Source: Apostichopus californicus (lineage: Eukaryota > Echinodermata > Holothuroidea > Aspidochirotida > Stichopodidae). Taken from it: a DNA stretch of 30,224 nucleotides. Shown here piece by piece: positions 1 to 12,000 of this stretch (positions are counted from its first letter, which is position 1; each line of letters starts with the position of its first letter). The stretch covers positions 1-30,224 of the forward strand of contig JAIPMN010041521.1 in assembly GCA_020650975.1 (NCBI GenBank), read 5' to 3'. The notes below the pieces were generated by a model. That model had not been told where the DNA came from, searched no databases, and saw nothing but the letters and a program-made list of their open reading frames with translations. The translations under genes were made by a program, and so were the position numbers.

Positions 1-527
1 TACATAGCCCAGTCAGCAATTGAAATTAGCCTGTTGGTGGGTCAATGGCCACAGCCAGTCGGAATGATAATCAGGCCAGGCAACAGCCCCCCCCCCCACC
101 CCAGCAGACATGACGTGCTAGATTAAACAGCATGAATTCACAACCAGTTAGCCCTGGCTTTATGTTTTAGTCAATAAACTCTGTGGTTTAATCATAAAAT
201 GTGGTGTCTGCTAGTAGGCCTAATGCAGATCTATCAAATGTATGATGCACCTCCGACCCCCAGGATAGTTGCGTCATGTCCAAATTAAGCTGAACATTGA
301 CACATCATTGCGTAGATAATATGACACACCATTGCATTATTTAAATTTGACAGGGATTAACTTCATTTCATATATTATTTTCAGAGCCCAGTGTTACTCC
401 TGATTTCAGAGTGAACTCATGAGGCCATGTTAGGCCTACTCGGTACAACCAACCACGTAGAAGAGAAATACCAGCTTCATCCAATGTTCAGTCAGTAGCT
501 TTTACTCCAGCATTATCTGAATTTTAT
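1..527. other. Left flank, no gene recognised
   Basis: AT-rich sequence with an interrupted poly-C run near 88-103. An acceptor-like TTATTTTCAG near 376-385 could serve an upstream exon of the plus-strand ORF, but no coding exon is visible. Confidence 0.5.
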
Positions 528-1244
528 ATGGCTGGCCATACTGAAGGTGGCTCATCATCCTTTGTAGAGAGCTTGCAGCCAGATTATCAGTGCACCGATG
601 AAAGTCCCACAACAATTATCCACCCATCATATATAACTTTAGCAACGAAAGTAAGTGAACTAATGAACTCTACAAACTGGCAGGCAACTCTTGACCAAGA
701 TGGTCACATTTCTGATAAGTGGGAGGATACGTTGGGTGAGCCCGATGATACCTGTGATGCTTCACCTTTGGAAGATGATGAAGAGTCAGAGACAGAGTCC
801 AGGAGTGGTTTATCATACATCTATAGAGGACATTGGATGACAGTAGAAACAAGTCTTCTCCTGATACTCACATTTGCAAGTACGCATTCCATCACTGATG
901 TCCAGCTGTCTGATATGCTAGCATTAATTAGTCTCCATTGTATGGAAACTCACCCTGCCCTTGGTAGTCTTTATAAGTTTAAGAACTATTTTGAAAAGGC
1001 AGATTCACCAGTGCAAAAGTATTATTACTGTGGGTCCTGTTTTAGCTCTGTTGAAGATGGCCAGACCAACTGTAATATATGCAGGATGACAATTGACTTT
1101 GAGAAGAACAAATTCCTCAATGTAACACTAGAGCCTCAAATTCAAAACTTGTTTCAGCGTTCTGGTTTTGTAGATAAAATTCAGCATAGATTTAAGGGAA
1201 GTATGGATTGTTTCTCAGTGACTTTCCAAATTTTAAAAACCTGA
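528..1244 (+). CDS. Possible N-terminal fragment of an EnSpm/CACTA-type transposase
   Basis: Uninterrupted 238-codon ORF. The first ~95 residues are acidic and low-complexity. Residues ~100-225 hold a hydrophobic helix region (SLLLILTFASTHSITDVQLS), then YKFKNYF, a two-CxxC zinc-ribbon-like pair (YYCGSC ... CNIC), and LEPQIQNLFQRSGF. From memory this resembles the conserved region ahead of the catalytic domain in animal Tnp2/EnSpm-like transposases. No DDE core follows. It is 3'-truncated, or continues by splicing at GTATGG near 1200. An AATAAA lies at 1644. An unrelated host gene cannot be excluded. Confidence 0.45.
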   Translation: MAGHTEGGSSSFVESLQPDYQCTDESPTTIIHPSYITLATKVSELMNSTNWQATLDQDGHISDKWEDTLGEPDDTCDASPLEDDEESETESRSGLSYIYRGHWMTVETSLLLILTFASTHSITDVQLSDMLALISLHCMETHPALGSLYKFKNYFEKADSPVQKYYYCGSCFSSVEDGQTNCNICRMTIDFEKNKFLNVTLEPQIQNLFQRSGFVDKIQHRFKGSMDCFSVTFQILKT

Positions 1245-1917
1245 TTAACATTTTAAACTGATTAACTGAAACCTATTAACTGATTAACAGAAACTACAGT
1301 GAAGTTTGGTAGAATTATGAATAAGAATCTTCCTGGGTTTGTTCTCAGAGTTTTGATATTACTTTTAAGATTCTAAAGATTAAATAATTTGCATTGCTTT
1401 GTGTTATTTGTGGGTTTTCTGTTCGAATTAAAACAAATTAAAAGATCAGTAAATTTTTTAATTGCTGAGCTATAAGCCTTGATGTTACAGTAACCTATTT
1501 GAATTAAAGTACAGGAATCATAATCTCTAATGTGCCTCTCCTCATGTTGTAACCATTACAGTTTGTTCAGTGGTACCACATATTTTCTATTCATACAGGA
1601 AAAGTTAAAACATTTAAAAGATGATGGCTATTTAATTGAAACCAATAAAAAGAAATCCTAAAAATTGTATGATATCTGTTTGGTTTGTGTAGAGTTTGAG
1701 TCTGTAAGATTGTATGTAAGTTTCTACTTGTTGTGAAGATAAGTTAACTGCAGAACCGCTGCACTATGACCTGCATTATGCTGCACATGAAAGCTTTCTT
1801 GCTGTGTAGTAAATACAGCTAATTGCAAAAGGGAAACCTGCCCATGAATCATGATCATGCAGTAATAACTTGAGTTCCCACAACTATAGTTGCAGGAATG
1901 GTACCTTTCTGTAAAGT
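1245..1917. other. Intergenic AT-rich stretch
   Basis: Starts with several CTGATTAAC repeats just after the plus-strand ORF and contains AATAAA at 1644. Otherwise I see nothing functional. Confidence 0.5.
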
Positions 1918-2283
1918 GATTATTCCTTGATGCGAAGTAGCTGCGACTGGTTGCAACAAGAAGGCCTTTCCTGCGAAGTAACTTTCCTTGCCGCAAAGTA
2001 GCTGCGACTGGTTGCAACAAGAAGACCTTTCCTGCGAAGTAATTTTCCTTGCCGCGAAGGAGCTGCGACTGGTTGCAACAAGAAGGCCTTTCCTGCGAAG
2101 TAATTTTCCTTGCCGCGAAGGAGCTGCGACTGGTTGCAACAAGAAGGCCTTTCCTGCGAAGTAACTTTCTTTGCCGCGAAGTAGCTGCGACCAGTTACAA
2201 GAAGATGGGCCTCCTGCGAAGTCATATTCCTTTGCTGCGATGTTGCTGCGACTAGTCACAGGAGCAAAACCCTGCGGCGAAGT
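1918..2283. repeat. 61-bp minisatellite, about 6 copies
   Basis: The anchor CTGCGACTGG or its variants recurs at 1941, 2002, 2063, 2124, 2185 and 2246, exactly 61 bp apart. The unit is GC- and CpG-richer than its surroundings (GCGAAGTAGCTGCGACTGG ... AAGGCCTTTCCTGCGAAGTA). The array decays rightwards into scattered GCGAAGT motifs to about 2395, with a GCGAAGG-tatt-CCTTCGC hairpin at 2350-2367. Long minus-strand ORFs here reflect absence of stops in the unit, not a recognised protein. Confidence 0.93.
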
Positions 2284-2412
2284 AATATTTCTGCTGTCGC
2301 GAAGTCACAGCAAAGTCACAGTAAAAGTGAAGTACTGCGAAGTCTTGTAGCGAAGGTATTCCTTCGCAGCGAAGTCGCAGCGACTGCGCAGGGAAGTAAC
2401 CCTTTTGGTAGG

Positions 2413-2606
2413 GGCATTACTCAGTACGTGAGATATTACTTAGACCATTACTTAGTACATGGGACATTAGTTAGAACATTACTTAGATTGATACTTAGTA
2501 CATGAGACATTACTTAGTACATTACTAAGACCATTACTTAGTACATTAGACATTACTTAGACCATTACTCAGTATGTGAGACATTACTTAGACTATTACT
2601 TAGCTT
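2413..2606. repeat. Degenerate CATTACTTAG repeat
   Basis: About 14 imperfect copies of a 10-12 bp CATTACTTAG(A/T) unit, often alternating with GTACATGAGA. Confidence 0.85.
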
Positions 2607-2858
2607 CATGAGAAGGTTAGATATTGAGGGTACGGGAGGGATGCAGATTGGGGAGAGGATAGATAAATCAGAGCACTAAATTTTGTTCCTGACCTGCTTG
2701 CATCATAATTTTCAGAATCATCTTGATATGCAGCGGTTATCATTCCAATCATCTCATGAAAAGTGCTTCAAAGGATGATGCTAGAACTAACCATGCACAG
2801 GAATTCTCTTCTTTCCAACAACAGAGTAAATCTCAAAAAAAACTTTAGGATATAGTAC
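2607..2858. other. Start of the intron after exon 29
   Basis: No exon, element or regulatory motif recognised on either strand. Confidence 0.5.
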
Positions 2859-3005
2859 CTATACACTGATACATGTCAGGATGTAGGTTGTATCCATTCT
2901 GACAACTACAAGTGAATCCATTCAGGGTGTTCTCACAGATCTGAGAGCAGGCCGGGCCTCCTTCTGCTTCGCTTCTGTTAGTGTAGGCAACACATTCATC
3001 CAGGT
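2859..3005 (-). CDS. Exon 29: calcium-binding EGF module (last exon seen)
   Basis: Phase 1-1, 49 codons. DLDECVAYTNRSEAEGGPAC then SQICENTLNGFTCSCQNGYN, LHPDMYQCI. D-x-D-E-C and the NGFTCSCxxGY end mark a cbEGF. The donor is ATAG|GTACTA. Since it ends in phase 1 with no stop, the gene continues; I found no convincing next exon between here and the left edge. Confidence 0.9.
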
Positions 3006-6000
3006 CTGCGAGAAGCAGCAAAATGAGAGATTAGTGAGTACAGAGTAAGAACTATTTTTCGCAGATACCTTAAAACACAAACATGTCACTTTTTTATTAC
3101 AATAAATCTCCACAGATTTCTTAGTAGGTGTGCACTATCACTAAATCTGATTTGTGGGTCTATTATCCCATATCACCACATCAGTTCATTTCATACAGTC
3201 TACAGTATATTCCACCATCATCATCGCTTGTCAGTGCGTCAACTGTATCCCAACACCAGAACATCTAATCTGTGGGTCTCTAATCCCATTACCACACCAT
3301 CTCTTATCATAGTCTACAGTACATCATCCTATCATCAGTGGGTCTACAGTATCCCACCAGCACACTTATATCCTATCAGTGGGTCTACAATATCCCACCA
3401 CCACACCTTTATCCTATCAGTGGGTCAAAAGTATCACAACACCACACCTATATGCTAATAGTGGATCTATATTATCCCATCACCATACCTATATCCTATC
3501 TGTGGATCTTTACCATCACAATAACAATTCTCATAAGTTTCCTACAGACTTACCAAAACACTTGAATCCATCGCCTACAAGACCCTCTGGACAGGTCCCA
3601 TCACCACACCTATTCCCTGTCAGTGGGGCTACATTATCAAAGCATGTAACTCCCGGAAAGCAAGGGTCTTCTATGCAAGCATCAAAGTCATTTTCACAGA
3701 AATCTCCTGACCAGGCATCAGGACAGAGACAGGTTGCCACCTAAAGAGAGATTTAGGTAAATATCAAACTGGGGGGTCCTCGATATAGGTGGTGCACGGG
3801 CCAAATCCAACCTGCTAAAGATTTCCATCTGGCCCACAAAGAAGAATCGATACACTAGTATATCAACCCTAAGGCCTTACGCTTGAACACATTACTCACC
3901 AAACTGCACATTGTTCAATTTAGGTATATCTAGTGCAAAATACGGTACCCTCTGGTGCTTTGTCCAAAATCCAAAACAAAGTTTCCTTTGGCATATTCGT
4001 AAAGAGTTATTGGAGAACCTGTCAGAGTTGATTGTAAAAGAGCAACCAACTGACTGATCAACTAACTTACTTGTTAATTTACTGACTGAATAATTTTAAA
4101 GTGATTACTGTTTCCAAGTATTTTCTTGCAAAGCAGTTAGTGAAACACAAATTATGCAGTTTCCAAAAAGTGAAAATGGCAAAACTTACCGCAAATTTAT
4201 TTGTAAGAATATTTGATTCTTCAGTGTACGTGTTTTCTTGGCAGGTACCATTATTCTGGCAATTACAGAGTATGACAGTAGGCTGGACTGCTGATAGAGC
4301 TTCTCCATCGCTAGCCTGAACCACCAAAGAGATCTGGTCAGTACTGACAGGGTTCCAGACTACAAGACCATCTGGTGATGTTTAAGAAGGAAAGAAAATT
4401 AAAATACTTAAAATGAAATAACCATATAAAGAAATTGCCTGCTTAATTACCATGTTAAGTGGGATGAAGTTTCAGTGAGAACTTGAGGAAAACTTGCAAA
4501 GATGTTCTCAACGGTGGTACGCATGCATGGTTTCTAGACATTGCCAGATTATCAGGCAGGCATATATGGCAAGTGCCTAGGTGGCCCTTAAGTCGAAGGG
4601 CCTCTGTGAATGCTGTCATCTTCATTCTATAGCTTCATATCCCCCTATTTGCAAAAACAGCCGTTTTGTATTCATTTCTCCCTTCTCAATATGCAGTCAC
4701 TCAAGGACTAGAAGAACCCACAAAAGATTGCCTTCTTTCTTGAAATTATATTTCTCCATTCACTCCAAATTTATCCAGAATCTTCATTTTCATTCTCTGT
4801 TTTTCCTAATTTAAAAACAAAATTAAAACACTGAATGTTCTTCTTTTCATTTGCAAAGCAGCCTTACAAGAACTTGGAGAAGTTTTGTTCCTTCCTGGCC
4901 AACAAATATAGCAAAGTGTAATTTCAGATCGGTATGAATGATCGCGTCCGTTTTAATTGCACTTATAAAAATATGTTTGAGAGACATGACATCATCTGCC
5001 TATATATAGCTATAACAATGCACCACTTACCAGAGCTGATATTAGCGGTGATGTTTTCAAACTCGAGGGAATAGGATACATTTCCACCTTCGGGGTCTAC
5101 GGCCATCACCTGATAGTAAAATAGTTCTCCAACTGTGGCCACGATAGTGGACTCTGCTGTAATATTGGGTGGGAAATTTTCTGAAAGAGATAAAGTATAA
5201 GCAAACATAATGAACAAAATAACATCTGATAGGAACAACATCATATGCAGCGATGGAATGTTAAAAAACAGACATATGCACTAATTCTACTACATTTGTT
5301 TGAAAATCACTAATCAGATGGGTTTTCTTTTTATGTACTTTTGGATCATTTTTGGTTTTTTAAGCTATTTCTTCAATGACACCAATTTTGGAGTAGAAAA
5401 CAACTGAAATATGCTTCCATATTGATAGATACCTCATTTAAAGTATTTCAAAAAAATAAAAATGTTAGAAAGTTAATGTCATTATTCTAAATTAAAGATC
5501 TTCATATGTATTTCACCTAACATTTGTGACTACTTCACTGTTAGAGTTCTCAGCCCACGAGAAAATAACATTTTTTTTTGGGCTGGCAAAAGGAATAAGA
5601 AGCAGTGATGGTTAATTCTCAAATTTCAGATAGCTCATTCCACTTAAGTGCTTCATTTTCTAAGATAACTCCTGATTTTGCTTGACTAGTCTTATCGGAC
5701 AACCATGATATCGTTGTCAGATGCCTAACTGATGCAAAATCTATCATACCTTCCTCCAAATCCAAACCCAAGCAATTTCATTTGCTTAACTTGTTCTTAG
5801 TTGGAATTGTCCTATTTGCCCTTCCTACAGTTATATTTAGTATTCTTCTCGGTGTCGAATGAATGAATAAAGGAATAATAATTAAAACAATCAAGCACTC
5901 ACGAAGCATCATCTCTGCTGCTTGATTGGTTTCTTCGGTGTTTTTGGTGGCAGATCCAAGAGCTTGGTTCTCAGATGCAAGGGTGTCAAACAGACACTGA

Positions 6001-9000
6001 CTGTTATCCTCGCAGGTTGCCCGAGCAGACGCAAGGAATGAAGGATCATTCGACTCATAATCGGAGATGAGATTAGGTAAAAATAGAGGTGTATATTCTA
6101 CTTCATCTGTCAGAGCACGTCGTTTACGAGACCCCGCAGAAGCGAAGAATGAGTTATTTGTGCTTACTTTCCCTGTGGAGAAGAATTTAACCATAGCGAC
6201 TAATTTAATGAAGAGATACATTAACGAGAAATATTTAACATAATTTGCCATCTGAGATTCTTTCAAAGTTTGTTTTTTTAAATTACATAACTCTGTGTTC
6301 TATGGATCAACAATGCCATGGCAAACAATGCAGACATGATAACATGAATGTTTTAACGAGGGCCAAATGTCCATATTAACACTGGCAGTCATAATATGGA
6401 GGTGGATCCTTTGAGTTATTTGTGCAGTTCGATCCAGTTCCAAAACAAAACTGGGCAACTCCCATTCCGTAATCAGTAGATAACATGCAAAACATTTTGG
6501 CAGAGGGGTTAAATAGTGACTAACACTGATCATAATTTTGCTAGGTTTAATTTGGATTGCGTAGAATCTCTTCGGATTAAGTCTAGGGAACTCAACAAAT
6601 AATACTTTGCCCGACTGGCAGGTGTCAGTGTCAAGAGTAAAGCTGCAGTGTAAACAAATGTAACCCGACATGAGGAAGCAATTACTACATCGTTCCAGGT
6701 ACCTGGTTTATTCCAGGTACCTGGTTTTGTTCCAGGTACCTGGTTGTTCCAGGTACCTGGTCTCAGTCAGAACAAACAGTGCAGCTTAGTTTTAATATGA
6801 ACAAACAATTACATGGAGGAATTTAGTCATATTTGAATTATAAAAACCATCAAAATGGTCTTTAAAGTTGATCTGTTAATTGATATACTTACATAATTCA
6901 CCAAAAGTGAAAAAGTCTTCCTCCATAAATTCTCCATTCGGACCACTCGCAGAGAGTAACGTGCCATTCGGGAATGTGAAATCATCAGAGGTATTACCAT
7001 TCCAGACTCCTAGATCACACGACAACAAAAATAAAATCCTTGATGAGATATTACTTATTCGCAATGTAAGAAGAAAATATCCACCGACTTGCATCAGGAT
7101 ATGCATCTGGATGGACATCCAACTTACCTTTGAAGCTGCTTTAGATTTCATATAATCGTTTACAATCTCATTCGTAATATCTAACCGCCATATAAATATT
7201 GGTCATTAGATTGACTATAGTCAAGTTTCATTTTAAAGAATCAAGTATAAGTGAAAAGTTGTCCAATTGGCTATCTGCATAATGATGTGATTAATACCAA
7301 TATGTATTTTATTTGTATTTTCACCCTTTATTGGCATTTATTTGACACAGTTAATCAAACAAAATACTAATAAACAAAACACCACCTGTCCTGTACTTGT
7401 GCTATGCCATAATGTATTGTGCTATACTTTTCTACACTATACTACACTGTAGTAAACTACACTCTACTATACTACATTCTACTATTATAATAATAATAAT
7501 AATAATAATGGACATTTATATTGCGCCGGTATCCGTCAAAGAAGACCCTTATGGCGCAGTGACACAAACAGTGAGACAGTAACACAAAAAACAGTAAACA
7601 AAGTACACAACAAAAATGCAAGCAAAAATATAATTATCTATACTTTCTGTACTATAATTACTTATAGTATTGTACTCTACTATACTATATTAAACTATAA
7701 TTAACTATACTATACTTTACATACTATACTGTACTGTACTATACTACACTACTATAGCATTAGATCAGTAACCTTAACTCACCAATGAGACCTCTTGTGC
7801 TATTTCCCTTAAAGTCCTGTGGTAATTGAATCAGAATATCCAACAGCTCCATCACAACTTCTACCGTTACGGTCATCTGTCGGTACACGACATTCACCTT
7901 GGTTACTTCTTCATTTACCGATGAAATGATGACATCGTTTCCTTCAAAATCCACTGAGAGAGGGAAATACAAGACAACATAATTATGTAAATGAGTTCCT
8001 CAATGTTTGAACTTTGCATTTGGCTGTATAGTCATGTAACATTCACATATAAATAAGATACTAAGTCTAACTGAGACATTTATTTGCTTACGACCATTTG
8101 ACATTGGTCTTAATTATTTCTTAATTAATGAAGGTTATTTTTTATTATTCTGTATATAAATATATATATGTTTTTATAAGAACTACACGGATAAGTTATC
8201 TTTTGACTACACACAGGTGGAATATTATCTCAGTGTCCTGGATAAATAAAATATTAAATTCCTATTAACCTGTTTGAGATATAGTTATAGCTAACTGCTG
8301 ACAGTTTTTGATATACAGTGTGATGTAAAGGTTGCACACTGAACAACAAAACTCTTCTTTGACGTTATAGTTTTAAATCTGCTGCCTGTACGTTATTTGA
8401 CACAGAAGAGTACGTTTCAAAGTTCATTTAACTGTGGTATTAAGTTTAAAAAATACCAATGCCATGATTGTGGTACATCCATGTTATGCATCCAACTCAT
8501 AAAGTAGAAAACTGAGTAGAAGTGAAATATATAGTTTGTAACTTGGATATAACAGCCTGTTTACTTGAAGTTCACTTTTGATGCAAAAATGTATCAAACT
8601 TAGATATGGTTATTTTCAACATGGCCACTTTGTTTAGAATGAATACAAGACTATTTATTTATGACTATGTAATTTTCAAGGCATTGACTGAATTTTCTAT
8701 GAAATTTTTGACTTTTTATACTTGTCTAGACTGGTAATTCCAATTTCATTTTTATTATTTATATAAGAAATTCCTGAGACCTGAAAATGGCAAAACTAGA
8801 TTTTAACATATATTCATGTTTCACTGCAAATAAATTTTTCAAATTGGTGTTTACAATGTGATAAAATGAATAAAATATAACACTTAATAACAAGCAAAGT
8901 ATTAAAATTGTTCTCACAATCTGCAAGCTGAGTTTTGTTAACTTCGGTTCCATTAACAGAGATGGAGAAATTAGTCCCTCCATCTTCCAAAAAGAATTCA

Positions 9001-12000
9001 ACCTATGAGGGGAGAAAATTAATTAAATTATGAATATTGATGTTCTTCAATTTCCATTTTATACCCAAAGTTTCTTGAACATGAAACAATCCTGACACCC
9101 TGGAAGCAGTACTTGAATTTAGGATCGACAGGTGGCAAGTCAACTTTCTTAGGACCAGTTGAAAATGTCTTGAATAATTATTGAAGTGGCATGGCACCAC
9201 TGCAACTTTTCAGCTTTCAAAAGGGCACCAGTGCATGGTTTCCAAAATGAGAGAAAACACATACAGAATAAAGGAATGTATATTTTTTTCTTCCACACCT
9301 TTCATTTTTAACATATTCTCAGATGTCCTATCAATAAGTCAAAGTTCAATGATCAAATTCATTTCAGGACATGTTTGTTGTCGCCGTCCGTAGCGGGAGA
9401 TTACAGTACGGCAATTGGTATAAGGGCAACACTGGTTTTCTTATTGGTTTGCTCTTTCGTTGCATGTTCCTTGTCTGGTCAGCGGTCATTTGCTTCTTTT
9501 GCTGTGTGTTTGACTTGTATTCTTTATGTATTTTATGACTTTTTTTATTTGTAAAGCGCCCTGAGACTTCTGTTACGGGCGCTTAATAAGAACTGTTTAT
9601 TATTATTATTATTATTAATGAGGATTATCTGTCGATGGTGCCAATCAATTGGTTCATTCATGCACTGATTGGAAATTAAATATAACAAGGAGTGAACTAC
9701 ATAACCTTTGAGTTTGCTTTGAAAGAAAGAAACAGAGGTACCATGATTATGTAATGACGAAACTTCTGCTGTCTTTGTTACAAGCTAAGAATTTTTAGTA
9801 AAGATGTTATAATCAATTATTAGTATGATGCATGAAACACTCAGATCTGACTCAACTGAGAACAGGCTTATAATGTATTCAACTTTAAAAAAAAAAATAA
9901 AGCTTTCAATTCTCACAATACCTCGGATGGTGTGGAAACTTTGCTAGAACGAAAGAATTAGAAATGAAGAGCAAATCTTAATCGTCGAGGGAAAGAAGAA
10001 CAACTACGGCAATCAAAGACACCAAGATAAAAGGAAAAGCTGCAGAGAGGCTGCATAAGGTTCTATAGAAAACTAGAGAGATTATCCTTGCAGACTAGCG
10101 GTGCCTACATTTTGTAATACTTGGTATTAAAGATGTAGCAGTTAGAGGAGCAACCCTCATGTTTTACCAATGAGTTTTCATGAGCGATTGCAAAAGCATC
10201 AAAATAAGTAGCTCCGGTGGGCTCCCCGCTGTCATCACCGATGACCCTTCTCGTTCGTCCTTGGATCTCGTACAAGATTTTGTTTTCGTCATATACCAGC
10301 GCCAACTGGTATTCTCCAAGACCGTTGAAGGTATACTGGTATCCATCCATAGTCGTGAAATGCGGATCACCAACGACCCAAGCTAAGACGGGAGAAAATA
10401 AATGGAGGATGAAAGGACCGACTCAAACCAATTCGGGGTGTAGGAGAGCTGGAAAGCTTAAGAGTCATGAAAACAGAAGCCAACAATCATACCAGTTTAC
10501 TCGTCGACATTTTTAAATTGAATTGGATTAGAGAAGCATCATTTTTATACCTAGGTTTTGTTTGTCTTCAAGAATTTAACTTACAAGATGTATTTTTCTA
10601 ACCATTATGAATGAGTAATATATCAAAGATGAAGATAAGTAATAAATTAGCACCTTTTAATTTGTTTATTTATTTCATATTAAAGATGGTTAACTAATCA
10701 ATATATATTAATTATACTTAAAATGATGAATGTAAGATATATTTCATTCATATGAAGTGTACTAGGATATATTTTACAGGAAATGGAGTCTTCATCAAAA
10801 AAGGAACGCTTTTCCTTCGCATATATCCTCCACAGACAAGAACATCTCCTATGGTATTTGCATTCAATGATGTGGGTAATTGGGAGTGGAGGACATTGTA
10901 ACACTAATGAATATGCCTGTATAATTGTCGTATTTGTACTGAGTACTTAAATATCATTAATATGGCCCCTTAATATGTGAGAGAGTCAAGCAATGATCAG
11001 TCGCTTCTTCAAAGTACATTATATTGATTAGTCATTTCCCCACACTAAAATTTGGGACTGAAATTGATGACCTTTAAATGTTGGTAATACTGACAGACAA
11101 GAATTTATTTTTTTAAATTTTTTTTCATTATTGTCATCTTTAATAAAAAAAATTTTAAAAAAATGAAGAAAAAATAATAATAAAAATGTTACAATTGTAC
11201 TGATATTTCAAAAAGGAAATATTTGTAACATGAATGTTATTCTGCATTATTATACCTACACATACCGAGGGTACAAAAAACATATGAATAACTAATATAC
11301 GGTATGAGTAAAAATAAATGTTTTAAGAAGGTCAAACTAATTAATATGCATGTCTTATTATACTCACATGTTGAAGGTGGTAAATATCCATTGCAGGATC
11401 CTGCTGGTCTTTTCTCACTGTAAAGTCCACAAAAGTAAGGATCTCTAGACAAGCCACAGCAACTCTGCCTCGGTGCTAAGTCATAAACTGTAAAATAATC
11501 CGTACTTAAAATAATAAACCCTTTTTTATTTCTCTCATGTTTCTAAGCTACAATGTCAAGCTCTGCTTTTGGACCTTGGAATGCTCCAATGATCCCTACC
11601 AACACCTGATTGCAACATGAACGTAATGGACAGAGACAAATAAAATTGTACATGATTTTTATCATCAAGACAAACATTAATGTGTGACTTGAAACAGCAA
11701 CTCAAATTTTCACAATTATGGTCGTTATTTAAGAAATAGCTATTGTTTATTTACGAAAATGGAAAAACAAAATTGTACATTGAATTCAAAGTTTGAATAA
11801 AAGATGGCCAAAAAAAAAAAAAAACTCAAATTGTTACCAATTACTTTCGCATGCCACTGCATGAATGTTCACTACCAAAGAATACATGTATGATCTGATG
11901 AGAAACTTAAACATGATAGAGCCAATATCCATTACCACAGCATTCATGACATAACAGAGCTTTTAAGCTTTCCATGGGGATTCTAGATGTTCAGTTACAA

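Noticed and set aside
1724-2259. Overlapping minus-strand ORFs (98-134 codons)
   Set aside because: They are translations of the 61-bp repeat in different frames with no domain, splice or codon evidence; kept only as a finding about the array.
2607-2858. A further downstream exon or transmembrane exon of the main gene
   Set aside because: No acceptor/donor pair with a coding or hydrophobic segment is visible on the minus strand here.
3228-3744. Plus-strand ORFs of 75-121 codons
   Set aside because: Readings of the 41-bp minisatellite and the antisense of exon 28.
10105-10167. Possible true C-terminus: exon 21 read through to a stop
   Set aside because: The VWD domain would be cut in half, and exons 22-24 complete it in frame; at most an intron-retention product.
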